64,000 nucleotides of DNA from Thalassomonas haliotis (GCF_028657945.1 NZ_CP059693.1:2728001-2792000); one strand, 5' to 3'. Counted from the first letter of the stretch, positions 1 through 9,763 are shown. Program-made: numbers and translations. Notes: generated by a model not told the origin, from the letters alone.

Positions 1-1
1 C

Positions 2-757
2 ATCACCCGAAATTCCCTGATCGCCAGCGGCCTGCCCAATTTGCGGCTCACCGGTTTCTACGGCTGGCATGATATTGATACCCCTTTTGCCGGTGTTACT
101 TCCCCCGACAGGTTACTTGGCCTGTTAGCCCAGGCCGATACCGCCTGGGATAATAGTCTAGATCTGGATATGATTTATGTGGTCAACGATAACAGTGCCA
201 ATGCCTGGTATTTGGGGCTGGGCTCTACCCAAAGATTTGGCAGCATTAATTCGACTTTCAGGATCAATACCGAGATCCCGCTGGATGAGGATCAGGGGGC
301 GCTGAGTAAAGGCACTCTGGTTACCGCGGAACTCTCGGGAGGTTTTGCCCATTCCGATGATCTCTGGTATTTCAATTCTTTCCTCAGCTTTGATGAATTT
401 TCTTCTGCTGCCCGCAGCCGCGATGCAGGCGTACCGCTGGCGAATATCGGTATGTTGTTTTCTCCTGTCGGCATGGGGTTATATGGTGTGCCCCTGGGGG
501 ACAGCATAGAGGATACTTATGGTGCAGTGGCCGGATACCAGCATTTTTTTGGCGGCATCGGCTCCCAGTTCATTGTCGAGCTGGCGGCAAGGAGCAGCAT
601 GAAAAGCCAGCAAAAACGCGATGCTGTGGGAGTTGGCTTCAGGTATCAGAAGAGCTTAAGCCGGCAAACCTTATTACGTTTTGATACTTTTTTTGCCGTC
701 AAAGAAACACAGCAGTCGGCCAAAGGCGTGCGGTTGGAATGGTTATTAAAGTTTTAA
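2..757 (+). CDS. Outer-membrane beta-barrel protein, 3' part only
   Basis: The reading frame is open from the first bases of the window, so the start lies outside and only about 251 C-terminal residues are visible. The sequence alternates polar and aromatic or hydrophobic residues in short strands and ends in VRLEWLLKF. A terminal Phe preceded by alternating hydrophobics is the usual C-terminal signature of proteins inserted by the BAM complex. No plug or periplasmic domain is visible in this part. A triheme cytochrome gene follows 82 bases downstream on the same strand, so the barrel may belong to an electron-transfer or oxidative cluster that begins upstream. I do not recognise the family. 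The barrel call rests on strand pattern and C-terminus; a specific substrate cannot be inferred. Confidence 0.6.
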   Translation: MTRNSLIASGLPNLRLTGFYGWHDIDTPFAGVTSPDRLLGLLAQADTAWDNSLDLDMIYVVNDNSANAWYLGLGSTQRFGSINSTFRINTEIPLDEDQGALSKGTLVTAELSGGFAHSDDLWYFNSFLSFDEFSSAARSRDAGVPLANIGMLFSPVGMGLYGVPLGDSIEDTYGAVAGYQHFFGGIGSQFIVELAARSSMKSQQKRDAVGVGFRYQKSLSRQTLLRFDTFFAVKETQQSAKGVRLEWLLKF

Positions 758-839
758 TATCCTGATGAAGTAGACAGGGTAATGGTGCTGCACCTTTAGG
801 TGCTTAGCGAATATCCCAGCGATTTTAAAAGGTTATGTC

Positions 840-2216
840 ATGCTAAAAACAATACAAAGTTGGCAGTGGCTAATATTGACAATTGCAATAACAATTTTAG
901 TTTCTATCCTGGTTTCTGCTTTTTTAGCCTTTGCCCGGCAACCGGCAAGTACGCCTGTGATGCGGGGATATTACCTGGCCCAGGAAATGGGCTGTTTCGC
1001 CTGCCACGGCCCCGGAGGAGTCCAGGGGGCGGCAAATTTTGGTGCGCTTTGGGGGGAAACCCCGCCTTTTAGGGCCGGGGGCGCCATTATGTCTTTTATT
1101 CAAAGCGATCAGGATATCAGGGAATGGATTTTATACGGCCTGCCGCGCAGGTTATGGAAAGATGATGTTAAGCCGGAAGTAAAAGTCTATCGTGCCAGCG
1201 AGTTCGGTAAGGACTGGGTCCATGATCTCGGGGTGGGCGGCATAGTCAAAATGCCGGCTTACGAAGGTTTGTTTTCCGAGGCTGAACTGGAAGATCTGCT
1301 GGCGTTTGTTAAGTTGATGACGGAGTCGAAAAAGCCGATCTCTGAGTTGGAACTTAAAGGACGGGAGCTGGCGTCAAACCTTGGTTGCATGGGTTGTCAC
1401 GGGCCGGACGGACGCGGCGGTATTTCCAATCCCGGCAGTTTCAAAGGTTATATTCCCCCCTGGGACGGGGATGATTATGCCGAGCTGGTCAGAAACGAAG
1501 ATGAGTTAAAGCAGTGGATCCTGGAAGGGAAAATTGACCGCCTGGAAAAAAATCCCCTGGCCACCTATTTCACCCACGGACAGACCATTCAAATGCCGGC
1601 CTTTGAAAATGTCCTTCGCGACGGGGATCTAGAGGCAATTATTGCTTATATTCATTGGCTCAGGGAAAACCCTATCAGTGACCATTCCATGAGCGACCTC
1701 GGTCCCTGGATAGCCTCGACCGTGCCCGACTTTCCCGAGATCACCGAGCGCGGTAAGTGGTTATACGAGCGCTCCGGCTGCGTATCCTGCCATGGGCCTG
1801 CCGGTATCGGCGGCGTGGCCAATAAAAATGCCTCCGGGGGATATGTGCCTTCGCTCGAAAGCCTGGCGGAAAATATGGAATTGTTTGAGCCGGAAGAAGT
1901 GGATATGGTGATCTCTATTTTAAACCGGGGGATCAGCCTGGATGATGAGAGCCTGGAGGTACCGCTGGAGCATTTTGACAGTATTTTAAGCCAGTATAAA
2001 AGCATCCGTAAATTGATCTTAACCGGGGCGAGACCCGGCAGTAAGGGACAGGCGCCGGCCATGGTGATGCCGTCCTGGCGGCATAGGTTATATACCGACA
2101 ATTCGCCGCCGTCCCAGGCGGATATCAATGCCATTATTGCCTATCTGATCAGCTTATATGAATTTGAAGAGGAAGATGGCGAAGAAATGGTCGTTGCAGT
2201 GGAAGATGAAGAGTGA
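840..2216 (+). CDS. Membrane-anchored triheme cytochrome c
   Basis: The 458-residue protein begins with an uncleaved-looking transmembrane segment (about residues 10-32) and then carries three class I cytochrome c modules. Their haem sites are CFACH (Cys52, Cys55, His56), CMGCH (Cys183, Cys186, His187) and CVSCH (Cys314, Cys317, His318). They are spaced by about 130 residues, and each is followed by a Gly/Pro-rich loop. Likely distal Met ligands lie in the 'MPAYE', 'MPAFE' and 'MPSWR' segments of the three repeats. It should be anchored in the inner membrane with its haems in the periplasm, passing electrons from a quinol or dehydrogenase partner. The C-terminus is very acidic. It lies between a barrel gene and a small membrane-protein gene on the same strand, probably as one operon. 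The electron donor and acceptor are not evident. Confidence 0.88.
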   Translation: MLKTIQSWQWLILTIAITILVSILVSAFLAFARQPASTPVMRGYYLAQEMGCFACHGPGGVQGAANFGALWGETPPFRAGGAIMSFIQSDQDIREWILYGLPRRLWKDDVKPEVKVYRASEFGKDWVHDLGVGGIVKMPAYEGLFSEAELEDLLAFVKLMTESKKPISELELKGRELASNLGCMGCHGPDGRGGISNPGSFKGYIPPWDGDDYAELVRNEDELKQWILEGKIDRLEKNPLATYFTHGQTIQMPAFENVLRDGDLEAIIAYIHWLRENPISDHSMSDLGPWIASTVPDFPEITERGKWLYERSGCVSCHGPAGIGGVANKNASGGYVPSLESLAENMELFEPEEVDMVISILNRGISLDDESLEVPLEHFDSILSQYKSIRKLILTGARPGSKGQAPAMVMPSWRHRLYTDNSPPSQADINAIIAYLISLYEFEEEDGEEMVVAVEDEE

Positions 2217-2249
2217 AGTTCTTTTGACAGTTAACTTTAGGTATTTAAG

Positions 2250-2813
2250 ATGGTCAAGAATCAAAGAAGATTGATATTAGTTAATCCCGGTTATCAAAAC
2301 AGGATAGGGATATTTTCGGGACTGATGGCGGTGATCAGTGTGCTGATCGGGGTCGGCAGCCTGACCTTATTGCCTTTGCTGGCGGGGGCCTTTTCAAAAC
2401 AGCGCACTTATATTCCCACCAATATTCTCGATATGCTGATGCTGTCATTCCCCTGGCTGGTAATGATGCTGGGTTTGATCTTTACCTGTCTGGTATTTGT
2501 CGGCATTTATTTCAGCCACCGTGTTGCCGGTCCCTTGAATAAAATAGAGAACTCCATTAAAGACAGGCTTAAGGGAGAAGAGGTGCCGCCCATTATCCTC
2601 AGGGATAAAGATCATATGAAAGATTTGGCCAACCTGTTAAACCAGCTGGTAGATAAATACACCGGATCGGAACAAATGAACCAGGCCTTGGCTGAGCTGT
2701 TGATACCTGTGTTGGCCGGAGTCAACAGGGATGAAGATAGCAGTATCACCTTGTCTTCCGGGCAGGTTGCACAATTACTGGAGATCATGCAACCGGATAA
2801 CGAACCCCTCTAG
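2250..2813 (+). CDS. Two-TM membrane protein with HAMP-like linker
   Basis: This 187-residue protein has two hydrophobic segments (about residues 20-48 and 66-92). A HAMP-like stretch follows, with RVAGPLNKIENSI after the second helix and then DHMKDLANLLNQLVDKY, and a short helical tail. There is no kinase, cyclase or methyl-accepting domain. Similar small HAMP-like proteins occur next to multihaem cytochrome genes, though this one is not of a family I can name. It starts 33 bases after the triheme cytochrome stop and is probably cotranscribed. A sensory or scaffold role in the membrane is only an inference. Confidence 0.65.
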   Translation: MVKNQRRLILVNPGYQNRIGIFSGLMAVISVLIGVGSLTLLPLLAGAFSKQRTYIPTNILDMLMLSFPWLVMMLGLIFTCLVFVGIYFSHRVAGPLNKIENSIKDRLKGEEVPPIILRDKDHMKDLANLLNQLVDKYTGSEQMNQALAELLIPVLAGVNRDEDSSITLSSGQVAQLLEIMQPDNEPL

Positions 2814-2823
2814 TCTGTGGAGA

Positions 2824-3570
2824 TCATTCTCCCTGGTTGCTGCCGCCCGTGCTGGGGGCATGGGCGAGGATCCTGTCTGCCAGGCGGGAAAACGGCAGAC
2901 TCTGGAGCCAAACACTGCCGTGACCGCTTAAGGTCGCCATAAACAGGCCTTCACCGCCAAAAAACATGCTTTTTAAGCCGCGGGTCATTTCGATGTCATA
3001 TTCTATGCCCCGGCTAAAGGCGACTAAGCAGCCGGTATCCAGGCGCAGGGTCTCGCCAGTGAGTTTTTTTTCAATTACGGTGCCGCCGGCGTGTAAAAAT
3101 GCCAGGCCATCCCCCTGCAATCTTTCCAGGATAAAACCTTCACCGCCAAAAAAGCCGCTGCCGAGACGGCGGTTAAAGGCGATATCGACCTTAGTGCCTA
3201 AGGCGGCGCATAAAAAAGAATCTTTCTGGCAGGTGATTTCATTGCCGACCTCGGCTAAATTGACCGGTATAATCGAACCCGGGAAAGGAGCGGCGAAGGC
3301 GACCTGCCTTTTTCCCTTAACCTGGTTGGTAAAATGGGTCATAAACAATGATTCCCCGCCGATCATGCGTTTGCCGGCAGAAAACAATTTGCCCATAAAG
3401 CCCTGGTTGGCATCCGAGCCGTCACCCATTTTGGTTTCAAAGTTAATACCGTCTTCCATATAGTTCATGGCGCCGGCTTCAGCAATAACGGTTTCATCCT
3501 GATCCAGTCCGATTTCCACCATTTGCATGCTATGGCCGATAATCCGGTAGTCTATTTCATCGCTGCGCAT
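2824..3570 (-). CDS. AIM24 / TIGR00266 family protein
   Basis: This 248-residue soluble protein matches the AIM24-like family (TIGR00266). It opens with a region containing [20 protein letters not shown], followed by Gly-rich beta-strand repeats including [12 protein letters not shown] and [16 protein letters not shown]. The repeated G-G-E-G/S turns form the beta-prism core of the family. The mitochondrial member affects inner-membrane organisation; the bacterial function is not established. It converges on the membrane-protein gene ending at 2813, and no operon partner is visible. Family call is firm, role unknown. Confidence 0.88.
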   Translation of the reverse strand: MRSDEIDYRIIGHSMQMVEIGLDQDETVIAEAGAMNYMEDGINFETKMGDGSDANQGFMGKLFSAGKRMIGGESLFMTHFTNQVKGKRQVAFAAPFPGSIIPVNLAEVGNEITCQKDSFLCAALGTKVDIAFNRRLGSGFFGGEGFILERLQGDGLAFLHAGGTVIEKKLTGETLRLDTGCLVAFSRGIEYDIEMTRGLKSMFFGGEGLFMATLSGHGSVWLQSLPFSRLADRILAHAPSTGGSNQGE

Positions 3571-3937
3571 AATAATTCCTTGGTTTATTGCCAGTAGCAG
3601 AATATTTGCTGTCTAAATAATATGCCAGTTATGACTAAGGGATGTAATAGCAAGTGTAATAATTATCTGCTTTTCTTGACATGGCCTAAGCTGCCAGCGG
3701 TTGCGCTGCTGTTAATCCCAAGAACTTGCTACGGCTCTTGCAAACTTCTTAAGTTTGAAAACTTATCTTTATCGAATGTCGACCATTTATTGCTTGTCCT
3801 TGGGGTAAGCTTTTATGGCTGGCGCCGGTTTTTAGCGCGAGCTTAGAAATCATTAAACTTTTTTCTGCTGTTGCCGATTAATTAAACAACAGGAGCAACT
3901 TTTGATAGTAACCGGCTTTTAAGGGGAGGAGGCTTAT
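3571..3937. other. Intergenic region, no gene recognised
   Basis: This stretch separates the divergent AIM24-family gene and the small gene starting at 3938. A short open frame on the plus strand (3622-3846) has no convincing ribosome binding site or protein-like composition. The last 20 bases hold the strong Shine-Dalgarno of the downstream gene (GGGGAGGAGG). Confidence 0.5.
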
Positions 3938-4243
3938 ATGAATTACATCGCACAACTGCTGCCGTCGCAGCGCCCGGTAAAGCCTGAGCATTCCCATAAG
4001 GATAAGAAACAAAAAAATCCTTTGCCTGGCCCGGATGAAAAAGCGGAGCAGGAAAACCGTTCACAGGGAGAGCCGGAAAGTGCCGATATTATTGCTGATT
4101 TGGAAACAGGTAGCGATGAGCTTTTTGAAGAGCGCCGCAGTGGCGACGATCGCCGTATTAAGAATATCACCCGGGGCCGCTGGCTTGATTCCCGGGAAAA
4201 GCAGGACCGGCGAAAACCCCTCGATATTTACGTTAAAATTTAA
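3938..4243 (+). CDS. Small hydrophilic protein with RRSGDDRR motif
   Basis: This 101-residue protein is preceded by a very strong ribosome binding site (AGGGGAGGAGG ending about 8 bases before the ATG). It is hydrophilic and disordered-looking in its first 60 residues, rich in Lys, Glu and Pro. It then carries ERRSGDDRR followed by DSREKQDRRKP. Arg-rich ERRSG(D/E)DRR motifs recur in small uncharacterised gammaproteobacterial proteins. No membrane segment or signal peptide is seen. It is flanked by an AIM24-family gene and an AraC regulator, neither of which suggests a role. Confidence 0.65.
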   Translation: MNYIAQLLPSQRPVKPEHSHKDKKQKNPLPGPDEKAEQENRSQGEPESADIIADLETGSDELFEERRSGDDRRIKNITRGRWLDSREKQDRRKPLDIYVKI

Positions 4244-4301
4244 TCATTTCTTGAAACTCTTCCTTGGCGCTAAGCGCTATAAACCTGAATTGACCAGGTG
4301 C

Positions 4302-5204
4302 TTATAACTTGATGTGCCGGCTCCGGTATTGGCGCGGACTCAGGCCGAAATATTGTTTAAAGCGGCGGCTAAAATGGCTGGCGTTGCCAAAGCCGAGTTC
4401 AAAACAGACCTTGGTAATTTGTTTACCGCTTTTAATTAAATTCGCGGCCTGCCGGATCCGGGTTTGCTGCTGGAAGGCCAGCGGACTGCAGCCGAGGTGA
4501 TTTTTAAATTCGCTGAAAAACTTACTGCGGCTCATACAGGCAATCCGGGATAAGGCATCAATGTCGAGCTCTTCATGCAGATGGCTGGTGATATGCTGGA
4601 GCACGGCATTGATGCCGTTAAAGTCGGGTTCATTGCTGGCAAAGGAGAGCAGTAGCTCACGGCTTTGCTCGCGCAGTAAGCGTATGGTGAGTTCTGATAC
4701 CGCCAGATTTATCATATAGCTGCGATCCGGGTGATTTTCACTGTAGATCCCCAGCATCCTGTCCAGCAGCGCCTGGGTCTGGCTGTTGTGATGCAGGTGG
4801 AGCAACTTATCCCGGTATTGCCAGGGCTCCATTGCCCGGGCTTTGGGGCAGGTTTTATCCAGGTGTGCGGCTATTTCGTTGATCCTCTCCTTTGATATTT
4901 CTATTGCCAGGCAGCGGGTGGGGCGATCGAGCCGCGCCCCGGGAAAGTCGATTTCTACCGGGCTGTCCGGCGCCATCACAAAAGATTCATGGGGTAAAAA
5001 CGGCCGCTGAAATGCCCCGTCTTCGCCATGCATCACCTTTTTGCCGCTGACCATGGCACAGAACAATAACTGATCTGATTTTAACGGTACCCGGGTAGCA
5101 GCTTCGTAGGTGTCATAAATACTGAGTTCGGACTGGGGACCGGCAAAGGTGATCTTATTTTCAATCAGAACCTGGGGATTGGCTTTACATTTTTCAGTGA
5201 TCAT
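4302..5204 (-). CDS. AraC-family regulator, divergent to aldehyde dehydrogenase
   Basis: This 300-residue regulator has an N-terminal cupin-like sensing half (about residues 15-180) and a C-terminal AraC/XylS double helix-turn-helix (about 200-298). The DNA-binding half includes IDALSRIACMSRSKFFSEFK and, in the second HTH, the family signature ending FGLSPRQYR. The gene is transcribed away from an AldB/ExaC-type aldehyde dehydrogenase across a 170-base shared promoter region. That arrangement suggests it activates the dehydrogenase gene in response to an alcohol or aldehyde signal, which is inference from layout. No operator could be assigned by eye. Confidence 0.9.
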   Translation of the reverse strand: MITEKCKANPQVLIENKITFAGPQSELSIYDTYEAATRVPLKSDQLLFCAMVSGKKVMHGEDGAFQRPFLPHESFVMAPDSPVEIDFPGARLDRPTRCLAIEISKERINEIAAHLDKTCPKARAMEPWQYRDKLLHLHHNSQTQALLDRMLGIYSENHPDRSYMINLAVSELTIRLLREQSRELLLSFASNEPDFNGINAVLQHITSHLHEELDIDALSRIACMSRSKFFSEFKNHLGCSPLAFQQQTRIRQAANLIKSGKQITKVCFELGFGNASHFSRRFKQYFGLSPRQYRSRHIKL

Positions 5205-5374
5205 AAATTTATCGTTATTATTATGTCGATATGAAAGTTATAGACCGCCAGTATTGGACTGACAGTCAAGTTATTCGTATTTTGGGCACAGTTGCCTGCT
5301 GGCTTTAAGCATAAGGTAATAGTCACAGGCGATAAATGCAACATACCTTAGCGAACAAAAAAGAGGAATACTTG

Positions 5375-6895
5375 ATGATTTATTCACCACCGGGAACAGA
5401 CGGCGCATTATTTCATTTTAAAGAGCGCTATCAAAACTATATCGGCGGCCAGTGGCTCGAACCCCTGAACGGCCAGTACTTTGAAAACATCAGCCCGGTG
5501 AACGGCCAGGTTTTTTGCCAAATTCCACGCTCAGATCATCAGGACATCGCATTAGCCTTAGATGCCGCCCATAAGGTTAAGGCCAGCTGGGGCAAGACTT
5601 CGGTGACCGAACGCTCAAACATGTTATTAAAGATTGCCGACCGTATCGAGCAGAACCTGGAGATGCTTGCGGTAGCAGAAACCTGGGATAATGGTAAGGC
5701 GGTGCGGGAAACCCTTGCCGCCGATATTCCGCTGGCGGTGGATCATTTCAGGTATTTTGCCGGTTGTTTGCGCGCCCAGGAAGGCAGTTTGGGAGAAATT
5801 GATGAACATACGGTTTCTTATCATTTCCATGAACCTTTAGGGGTGGTCGGGCAGATCATTCCCTGGAATTTTCCTTTGCTGATGGCGGCATGGAAGCTGG
5901 CGCCGGCACTGGCAGCGGGTAACTGCATTGTGCTGAAACCGGCGGAGCAGACGCCGGCATCCATTTTAGTTTTGATGGAATTGATTGGCGACCTCATTCC
6001 TCCCGGGGTACTCAATGTTGTTAACGGCTTTGGCGGGGAAGCCGGGCAGGCGCTGGCATCGAGCAAACGTATCGCAAAAATTGCCTTTACCGGCTCGACT
6101 CCGGTAGGCTCCCATATCTTAAAATGCGCCGCGGAAAATATTATTCCTTCAACGGTTGAACTGGGGGGCAAATCTCCGAATATCTTTTTTGAAGATGTTT
6201 TAGACCATGAAGATGATTATCTCAGCAAATGCATAGAAGGGGCGGTATTGGCCTATTTTAATCAGGGAGAGGTGTGTACTTGTCCGTCACGGTTATTTGT
6301 CCATGAGAACATTTATGAGCGTTTTGTTGAAAAAGTCATAGCACGTACCAAAGCGATCACCCGCGGCAACCCGCTTGATACCGAGACCATGGTGGGGGCA
6401 CAGGCTTCACAGGAGCAGTTTGACAAGATTTTAAGTTATGTAAAAATCGGCCGGGATGAGGGGGCCGAGGTATTGATGGGCGGAGAGATAGCGCAAGTCT
6501 CGACCGAGCTCTCGGGCGGTTATTATATTGAACCTACCCTGCTCAAGGGCACAAATGATATGCGGGTATTCCAGGAAGAAATTTTTGGCCCGGTGATTTC
6601 CCTGACCACCTTTAAAGACGAAGCCGAGGCCTTAGCAATGGCCAACAGCAGTGAATTTGGCTTGGGGGCCGGTGTCTGGACCCGGGATATGAATTGTGCC
6701 TACCGCATGGGCAGACAAATAGAGGCGGGCAGGGTCTGGACCAATTGTTATCATATGTATCCGGCCCACGCGGCTTTTGGCGGTTATAAAAAATCCGGTG
6801 TTGGCCGGGAAACCCATAAGATGGCGCTTGAGCATTATCAGCAAACCAAAAATTTACTGGTGAGTTATGATGTTAAACCTTTAGGTTTTTTTTAA
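5375..6895 (+). CDS. NAD-dependent acetaldehyde-type dehydrogenase (AldB/ExaC group)
   Basis: This 506-residue enzyme has the full aldehyde dehydrogenase fold. The general base is Glu262 in ELGGKSPN, and the nucleophile is Cys301 in [11 protein letters not shown], a form typical of the AldB/ExaC branch that oxidises acetaldehyde and related short aldehydes to acids. The NAD-binding PWNFPLLM and the FTGSTPVG loop are intact, and the length equals that of ExaC-type enzymes. I place the start at the ATG at 5375, with AGAGGA at 5362-5367, rather than the upstream ATG at 5336, because the N-terminus MIYSPPGT fits the family. A terminator follows at 6927. The AraC gene upstream is the likely regulator. 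Confidence 0.93.
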   Translation: MIYSPPGTDGALFHFKERYQNYIGGQWLEPLNGQYFENISPVNGQVFCQIPRSDHQDIALALDAAHKVKASWGKTSVTERSNMLLKIADRIEQNLEMLAVAETWDNGKAVRETLAADIPLAVDHFRYFAGCLRAQEGSLGEIDEHTVSYHFHEPLGVVGQIIPWNFPLLMAAWKLAPALAAGNCIVLKPAEQTPASILVLMELIGDLIPPGVLNVVNGFGGEAGQALASSKRIAKIAFTGSTPVGSHILKCAAENIIPSTVELGGKSPNIFFEDVLDHEDDYLSKCIEGAVLAYFNQGEVCTCPSRLFVHENIYERFVEKVIARTKAITRGNPLDTETMVGAQASQEQFDKILSYVKIGRDEGAEVLMGGEIAQVSTELSGGYYIEPTLLKGTNDMRVFQEEIFGPVISLTTFKDEAEALAMANSSEFGLGAGVWTRDMNCAYRMGRQIEAGRVWTNCYHMYPAHAAFGGYKKSGVGRETHKMALEHYQQTKNLLVSYDVKPLGFF

Positions 6896-6926
6896 AGGGT
6901 TTTATTTAGTTGTTATTCGTTAATAC

Positions 6927-6956
6927 AGTCCGCTTATTTTCAGGCGGACTTTTTTA
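6927..6956 (+). terminator. Rho-independent terminator after aldehyde dehydrogenase
   Basis: A 7-bp stem, AGTCCGC (6927-6933) with GCGGACT (6944-6950), has a 10-base loop and is followed by a run of T. It lies about 30 bases after the dehydrogenase stop. Confidence 0.85.
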
Positions 6957-7042
6957 TGCTTGTAAAAAAAGCCTGCGCATGGATAACACCGGGCTGCCAT
7001 GTATAATAAACAATTTAGTCATTTGAATTGATAGGGCTTCTT

Positions 7043-8290
7043 TTGAGATCTCTTTTATTATGCGCTTTTTTCCTGCTGGCAATACCTGTGGCAAATGCCG
7101 GGCAGGCGAAGGCATCGGCTGTGACCGGGCAGGCCCAGCCATCAGGCTTGTCGCTTGGACAGCAAACGTTTTTGCAGGCTTTTGAAAGCTTTTTATTGGC
7201 TGAGGTCGCGCCGAAAACCCCGGGTTTTGCCGTTGCCGTGGTCCTTGGCGGTGAGGAGCATTTGCTTAAAGGTTACGGGGTGACCAATGTCAGTTCACCG
7301 GAGAAGGTGGATCCGGATACCGTGTTCCGTTTGGCCTCGGTTTCAAAAACTTTTACCTCGGCTGCGGTCGGTATCTTAGTGGCACAAGGCAAGCTTTCCT
7401 GGGACAGCAAATTAAGTGATTATGTCGAGCACCTGAGTTTTAACAAGCCTGATTATGGCAGTGCCTTGACGTTACGTCACCTGTTATCCCATAGCAGCGG
7501 TTTAATGCCGCATGCCTACACCAATTTGATTGAAGACAGGGTCAGCTACAAAAAAATATTAACAAAAATGGCGCAGGTGCCTTTTATTTGTGCCCCCGGT
7601 ACTTGTTACGGCTACCAAAATGTTGTCTATAGCCTGGCAGGTGATGTGGTTGAAGCAGTCAGTAGCAATAGCTTTGAGCAGGTGGTGCAGAATGACCTGT
7701 TTACGCCGCTGTCGATGAAAAATGCCTCTTATGGATTAACGGCATTTCTCGGTAATGAAAATCGTGCCCAGCCCCATAAATGGCACCGGCAAGCGAAAAA
7801 ATGGCTGCCGGCAAAGGTGAACAGCAATTATTACCGGGTAGCGCCGGCGGCCGGTATCAATGCCAGTATCCGCGATATGAAATACTGGTTAATGGCGCAG
7901 CTGGGTAAGCACCAGGCGGTGTTAAATGATGATATTCTTGATGAAATGCACGGTAAACAGATCAAAACCAGTGCAGCCCAGGGACATTACCGTAAAAGAG
8001 ACTGGCAAAACCTGGGCAAAACCTATTATGGACTGGGCTGGCGTATCTTTGATTACAATGGCCGGGAAAGTTTTGTTCATCACGGCGGCTGGGTCGAAGG
8101 CGCCCGCACTGAGATGGTATTTAATGAAGCGCTGCAAATGGGGCTGGTTTTTTTAACTAACTCAGATACCAAGATGGCCAGTAAGGTGGTGCCGACCTTT
8201 TTACGCCTGTACAGCCAGATGGAAAGCGGCGAATTAGCGGTTAATGCCAGGGAAATGCCGCAGCAATCTCCCCAGGTTTTAGTTGAGTAA
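7043..8290 (+). CDS. Secreted serine beta-lactamase-like hydrolase (class C / PBP fold)
   Basis: An exported protein of about 415 residues from the beta-lactamase/penicillin-binding (Pfam Beta-lactamase, S12) family. The nucleophile motif is SVSK in RLASVSKTFT, the second motif is YQN (in the Tyr-x-Asn position), and HHGG stands in the third (KTG-like) position near the C-terminus. The N-terminus is a signal peptide ending near VANA. I prefer the TTG at 7043, with AGGG at 7032-7035, over the TTG at 7028. Members of this family are mostly esterases or D-amino peptidases rather than resistance enzymes; HHGG in place of KTG favours an esterase or peptidase. It stands alone between two terminators or convergent genes. 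Confidence 0.85.
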   Translation: MRSLLLCAFFLLAIPVANAGQAKASAVTGQAQPSGLSLGQQTFLQAFESFLLAEVAPKTPGFAVAVVLGGEEHLLKGYGVTNVSSPEKVDPDTVFRLASVSKTFTSAAVGILVAQGKLSWDSKLSDYVEHLSFNKPDYGSALTLRHLLSHSSGLMPHAYTNLIEDRVSYKKILTKMAQVPFICAPGTCYGYQNVVYSLAGDVVEAVSSNSFEQVVQNDLFTPLSMKNASYGLTAFLGNENRAQPHKWHRQAKKWLPAKVNSNYYRVAPAAGINASIRDMKYWLMAQLGKHQAVLNDDILDEMHGKQIKTSAAQGHYRKRDWQNLGKTYYGLGWRIFDYNGRESFVHHGGWVEGARTEMVFNEALQMGLVFLTNSDTKMASKVVPTFLRLYSQMESGELAVNAREMPQQSPQVLVE

Positions 8291-8346
8291 TAGTATCGTC
8301 TTTTATCCGGGGCAGGGCTGTCTTAACGCTCTCCCGGCTTAGGTCG

Positions 8347-8766
8347 TTAACTTAGCACCAGGCTTTGCTGATAAATGTCGTTAACCATAGGAATAAGTGC
8401 ATTGGCCATGTCCGATTTACTTAAGGTGTAATCGGCGCCTTTTTCTTTGGCCTGCTCCAGTGCCGATTCGGCGCTGCCTCTTTCACCTCCTCTGCCGTTG
8501 CCGCAATCAAAGATCCCGGAAGACAGGGCCAATATCGGGGTCTTACTGAGCTCTTTGATATAATCAATTAATTCAAAGCCATTAAACTCCGGCATATAAA
8601 TATCGGTGATCACTAAGTCCGGCTGGATAAAGATAAAACGCTCTTTGGCCTCTATGCCGGTTAAAAAAGTGTAAAAGCAAACCGGAAACTTGAGTTGTTT
8701 TTCCAGCAGGTTTTTTACGGTTTTCAGATTGATTTCAGAGTCATCGACAATCATCACTTTAAACAT
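8347..8766 (-). CDS. Stand-alone response-regulator receiver protein
   Basis: This 139-residue protein consists only of a CheY-like receiver. The acidic pair is Asp8-Asp9, the phosphoacceptor is Asp55 in VITDIYMPEFNG, and the conserved Ser/Lys positions lie in ILALSSG and YTLSKSD. A Gly/Glu-rich insertion (GNGRGGERGSAES) sits between beta4 and alpha4, where CheY proteins are normally shorter. With no output domain it must act by protein contact. No histidine kinase gene is adjacent, so its partner is elsewhere. Confidence 0.88.
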   Translation of the reverse strand: MFKVMIVDDSEINLKTVKNLLEKQLKFPVCFYTFLTGIEAKERFIFIQPDLVITDIYMPEFNGFELIDYIKELSKTPILALSSGIFDCGNGRGGERGSAESALEQAKEKGADYTLSKSDMANALIPMVNDIYQQSLVLS

Positions 8767-9208
8767 TTGCTACATTCCTTGTAATTAGGTGTATTGGTGA
8801 GATTTGCTATGGATTTTATATAAAAGTTAACTGTTTTTTAAGGTGATCACTAGCAGGTACAAGCCACGGGTTTTCCAATAGCCACCTTGAAGCTATTACT
8901 TTACCTAAACACCTTAAACAGCACTTTTTTATGACCACAGTGTTAACTAACCTGTGCAAAAGAGATAACACCACTATACCTGAGAAAACCCGGGATAGGG
9001 CGCCGCACCTTATTAATTATGGCAAATAATGCTAAAAGTTGATAAAAGTCAAGAAAAATAGCCTTTGATGGTTAAACCTGGCCTTAGCTGAAATCAACTA
9101 GTGCAGCTCTATCCATTATAGTGTTTTTTTGTCTGTTATAGTGGATGTTGACTGGGATAGTGTCTATGATAGCCGTATTCATTTGTCAAACCGCCAAGGA
9201 GCAGAGTA
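8767..9208. other. Divergent regulatory region with repeated ATAGTG motifs
   Basis: This 442-base region lies between the divergent receiver gene and the XRE-cupin regulator gene. No gene is seen. Near the regulator, an imperfect inverted repeat is formed by ATCCATTATA (9111-9120) and TATAGTGGAT (9137-9146). Further ATAGTG/ATGATAG copies follow before the start codon. This is a plausible operator for autoregulation by the XRE protein, but that is inference. Confidence 0.4.
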
Positions 9209-9763
9209 TTGCAACTAGATCCGAGTAAAGACATTGCCCAGAGAATTAAATATGAGCGGGAAAGTCGAGGTTGGTCTTTGGCGGAACTGGCGAAACGCTC
9301 CGATGTTTCCAAAGCCATGATCAGTAAAATTGAGCGCCAGGAAACCAGCCCCACCGCGGTTTTATTAGGCCGGTTGTGCGGGGCTTTTCAGCTCTCCCTG
9401 TCAACCTTGCTTGCCCGTGCCGAGCAGCAACAGCGTTTGCTGCGTCAGCATCAGCAAGCGGTTTGGCAAGACCCGCAAAGTGGCTATATCCGTACCCAGG
9501 TCTCCCTTGCCATGAACAGCCCGCTGGAATTGACCAAAATAGACTTGCCTCCCGGGGCTGAAATTGCCTTTCCGGCGGCATCCGTGGTGTTTTTGCGCCA
9601 GGTTATCTGGATATTGCAGGGCTGTTTAACCTTTGTTGAAGGAGAACAGCTGTATCATTTACATCCGGGTGACAGTTTTACCCTGGGGGAGTCCAGCGGG
9701 CATGTGTTTCGCAATGAAAGCCAGCGCTCATGTCAATATCTGGTGGCTGTTGTCAGGCAATAA
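9209..9763 (+). CDS. XRE-family regulator with cupin sensor domain
   Basis: This 184-residue regulator has an N-terminal helix-turn-helix of the Cro/CI type (about residues 8-62, with LAKRSDVSKAMISKIERQ) joined to a C-terminal cupin_2 barrel (about 105-180, including HPGDSFTLGESSGHVF). This XRE-cupin architecture is widespread for small-molecule-responsive repressors. Translation probably begins at the TTG at 9209, preceded by AAGGAG at 9196-9201. A GNAT acetyltransferase gene follows 55 bases downstream and may be cotranscribed. Such regulator-GNAT pairs are common, but the ligand is unknown. Confidence 0.9.
   Translation: MQLDPSKDIAQRIKYERESRGWSLAELAKRSDVSKAMISKIERQETSPTAVLLGRLCGAFQLSLSTLLARAEQQQRLLRQHQQAVWQDPQSGYIRTQVSLAMNSPLELTKIDLPPGAEIAFPAASVVFLRQVIWILQGCLTFVEGEQLYHLHPGDSFTLGESSGHVFRNESQRSCQYLVAVVRQ

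Noticed and set aside
3622-3846. 74-residue frame in the region before 3938
   Set aside because: There is no ribosome binding site and no protein-like pattern.
4302-4500. Short plus-strand frame at the 3' end of the AraC gene
   Set aside because: It is antisense to the well-conserved HTH region and has no start signal.
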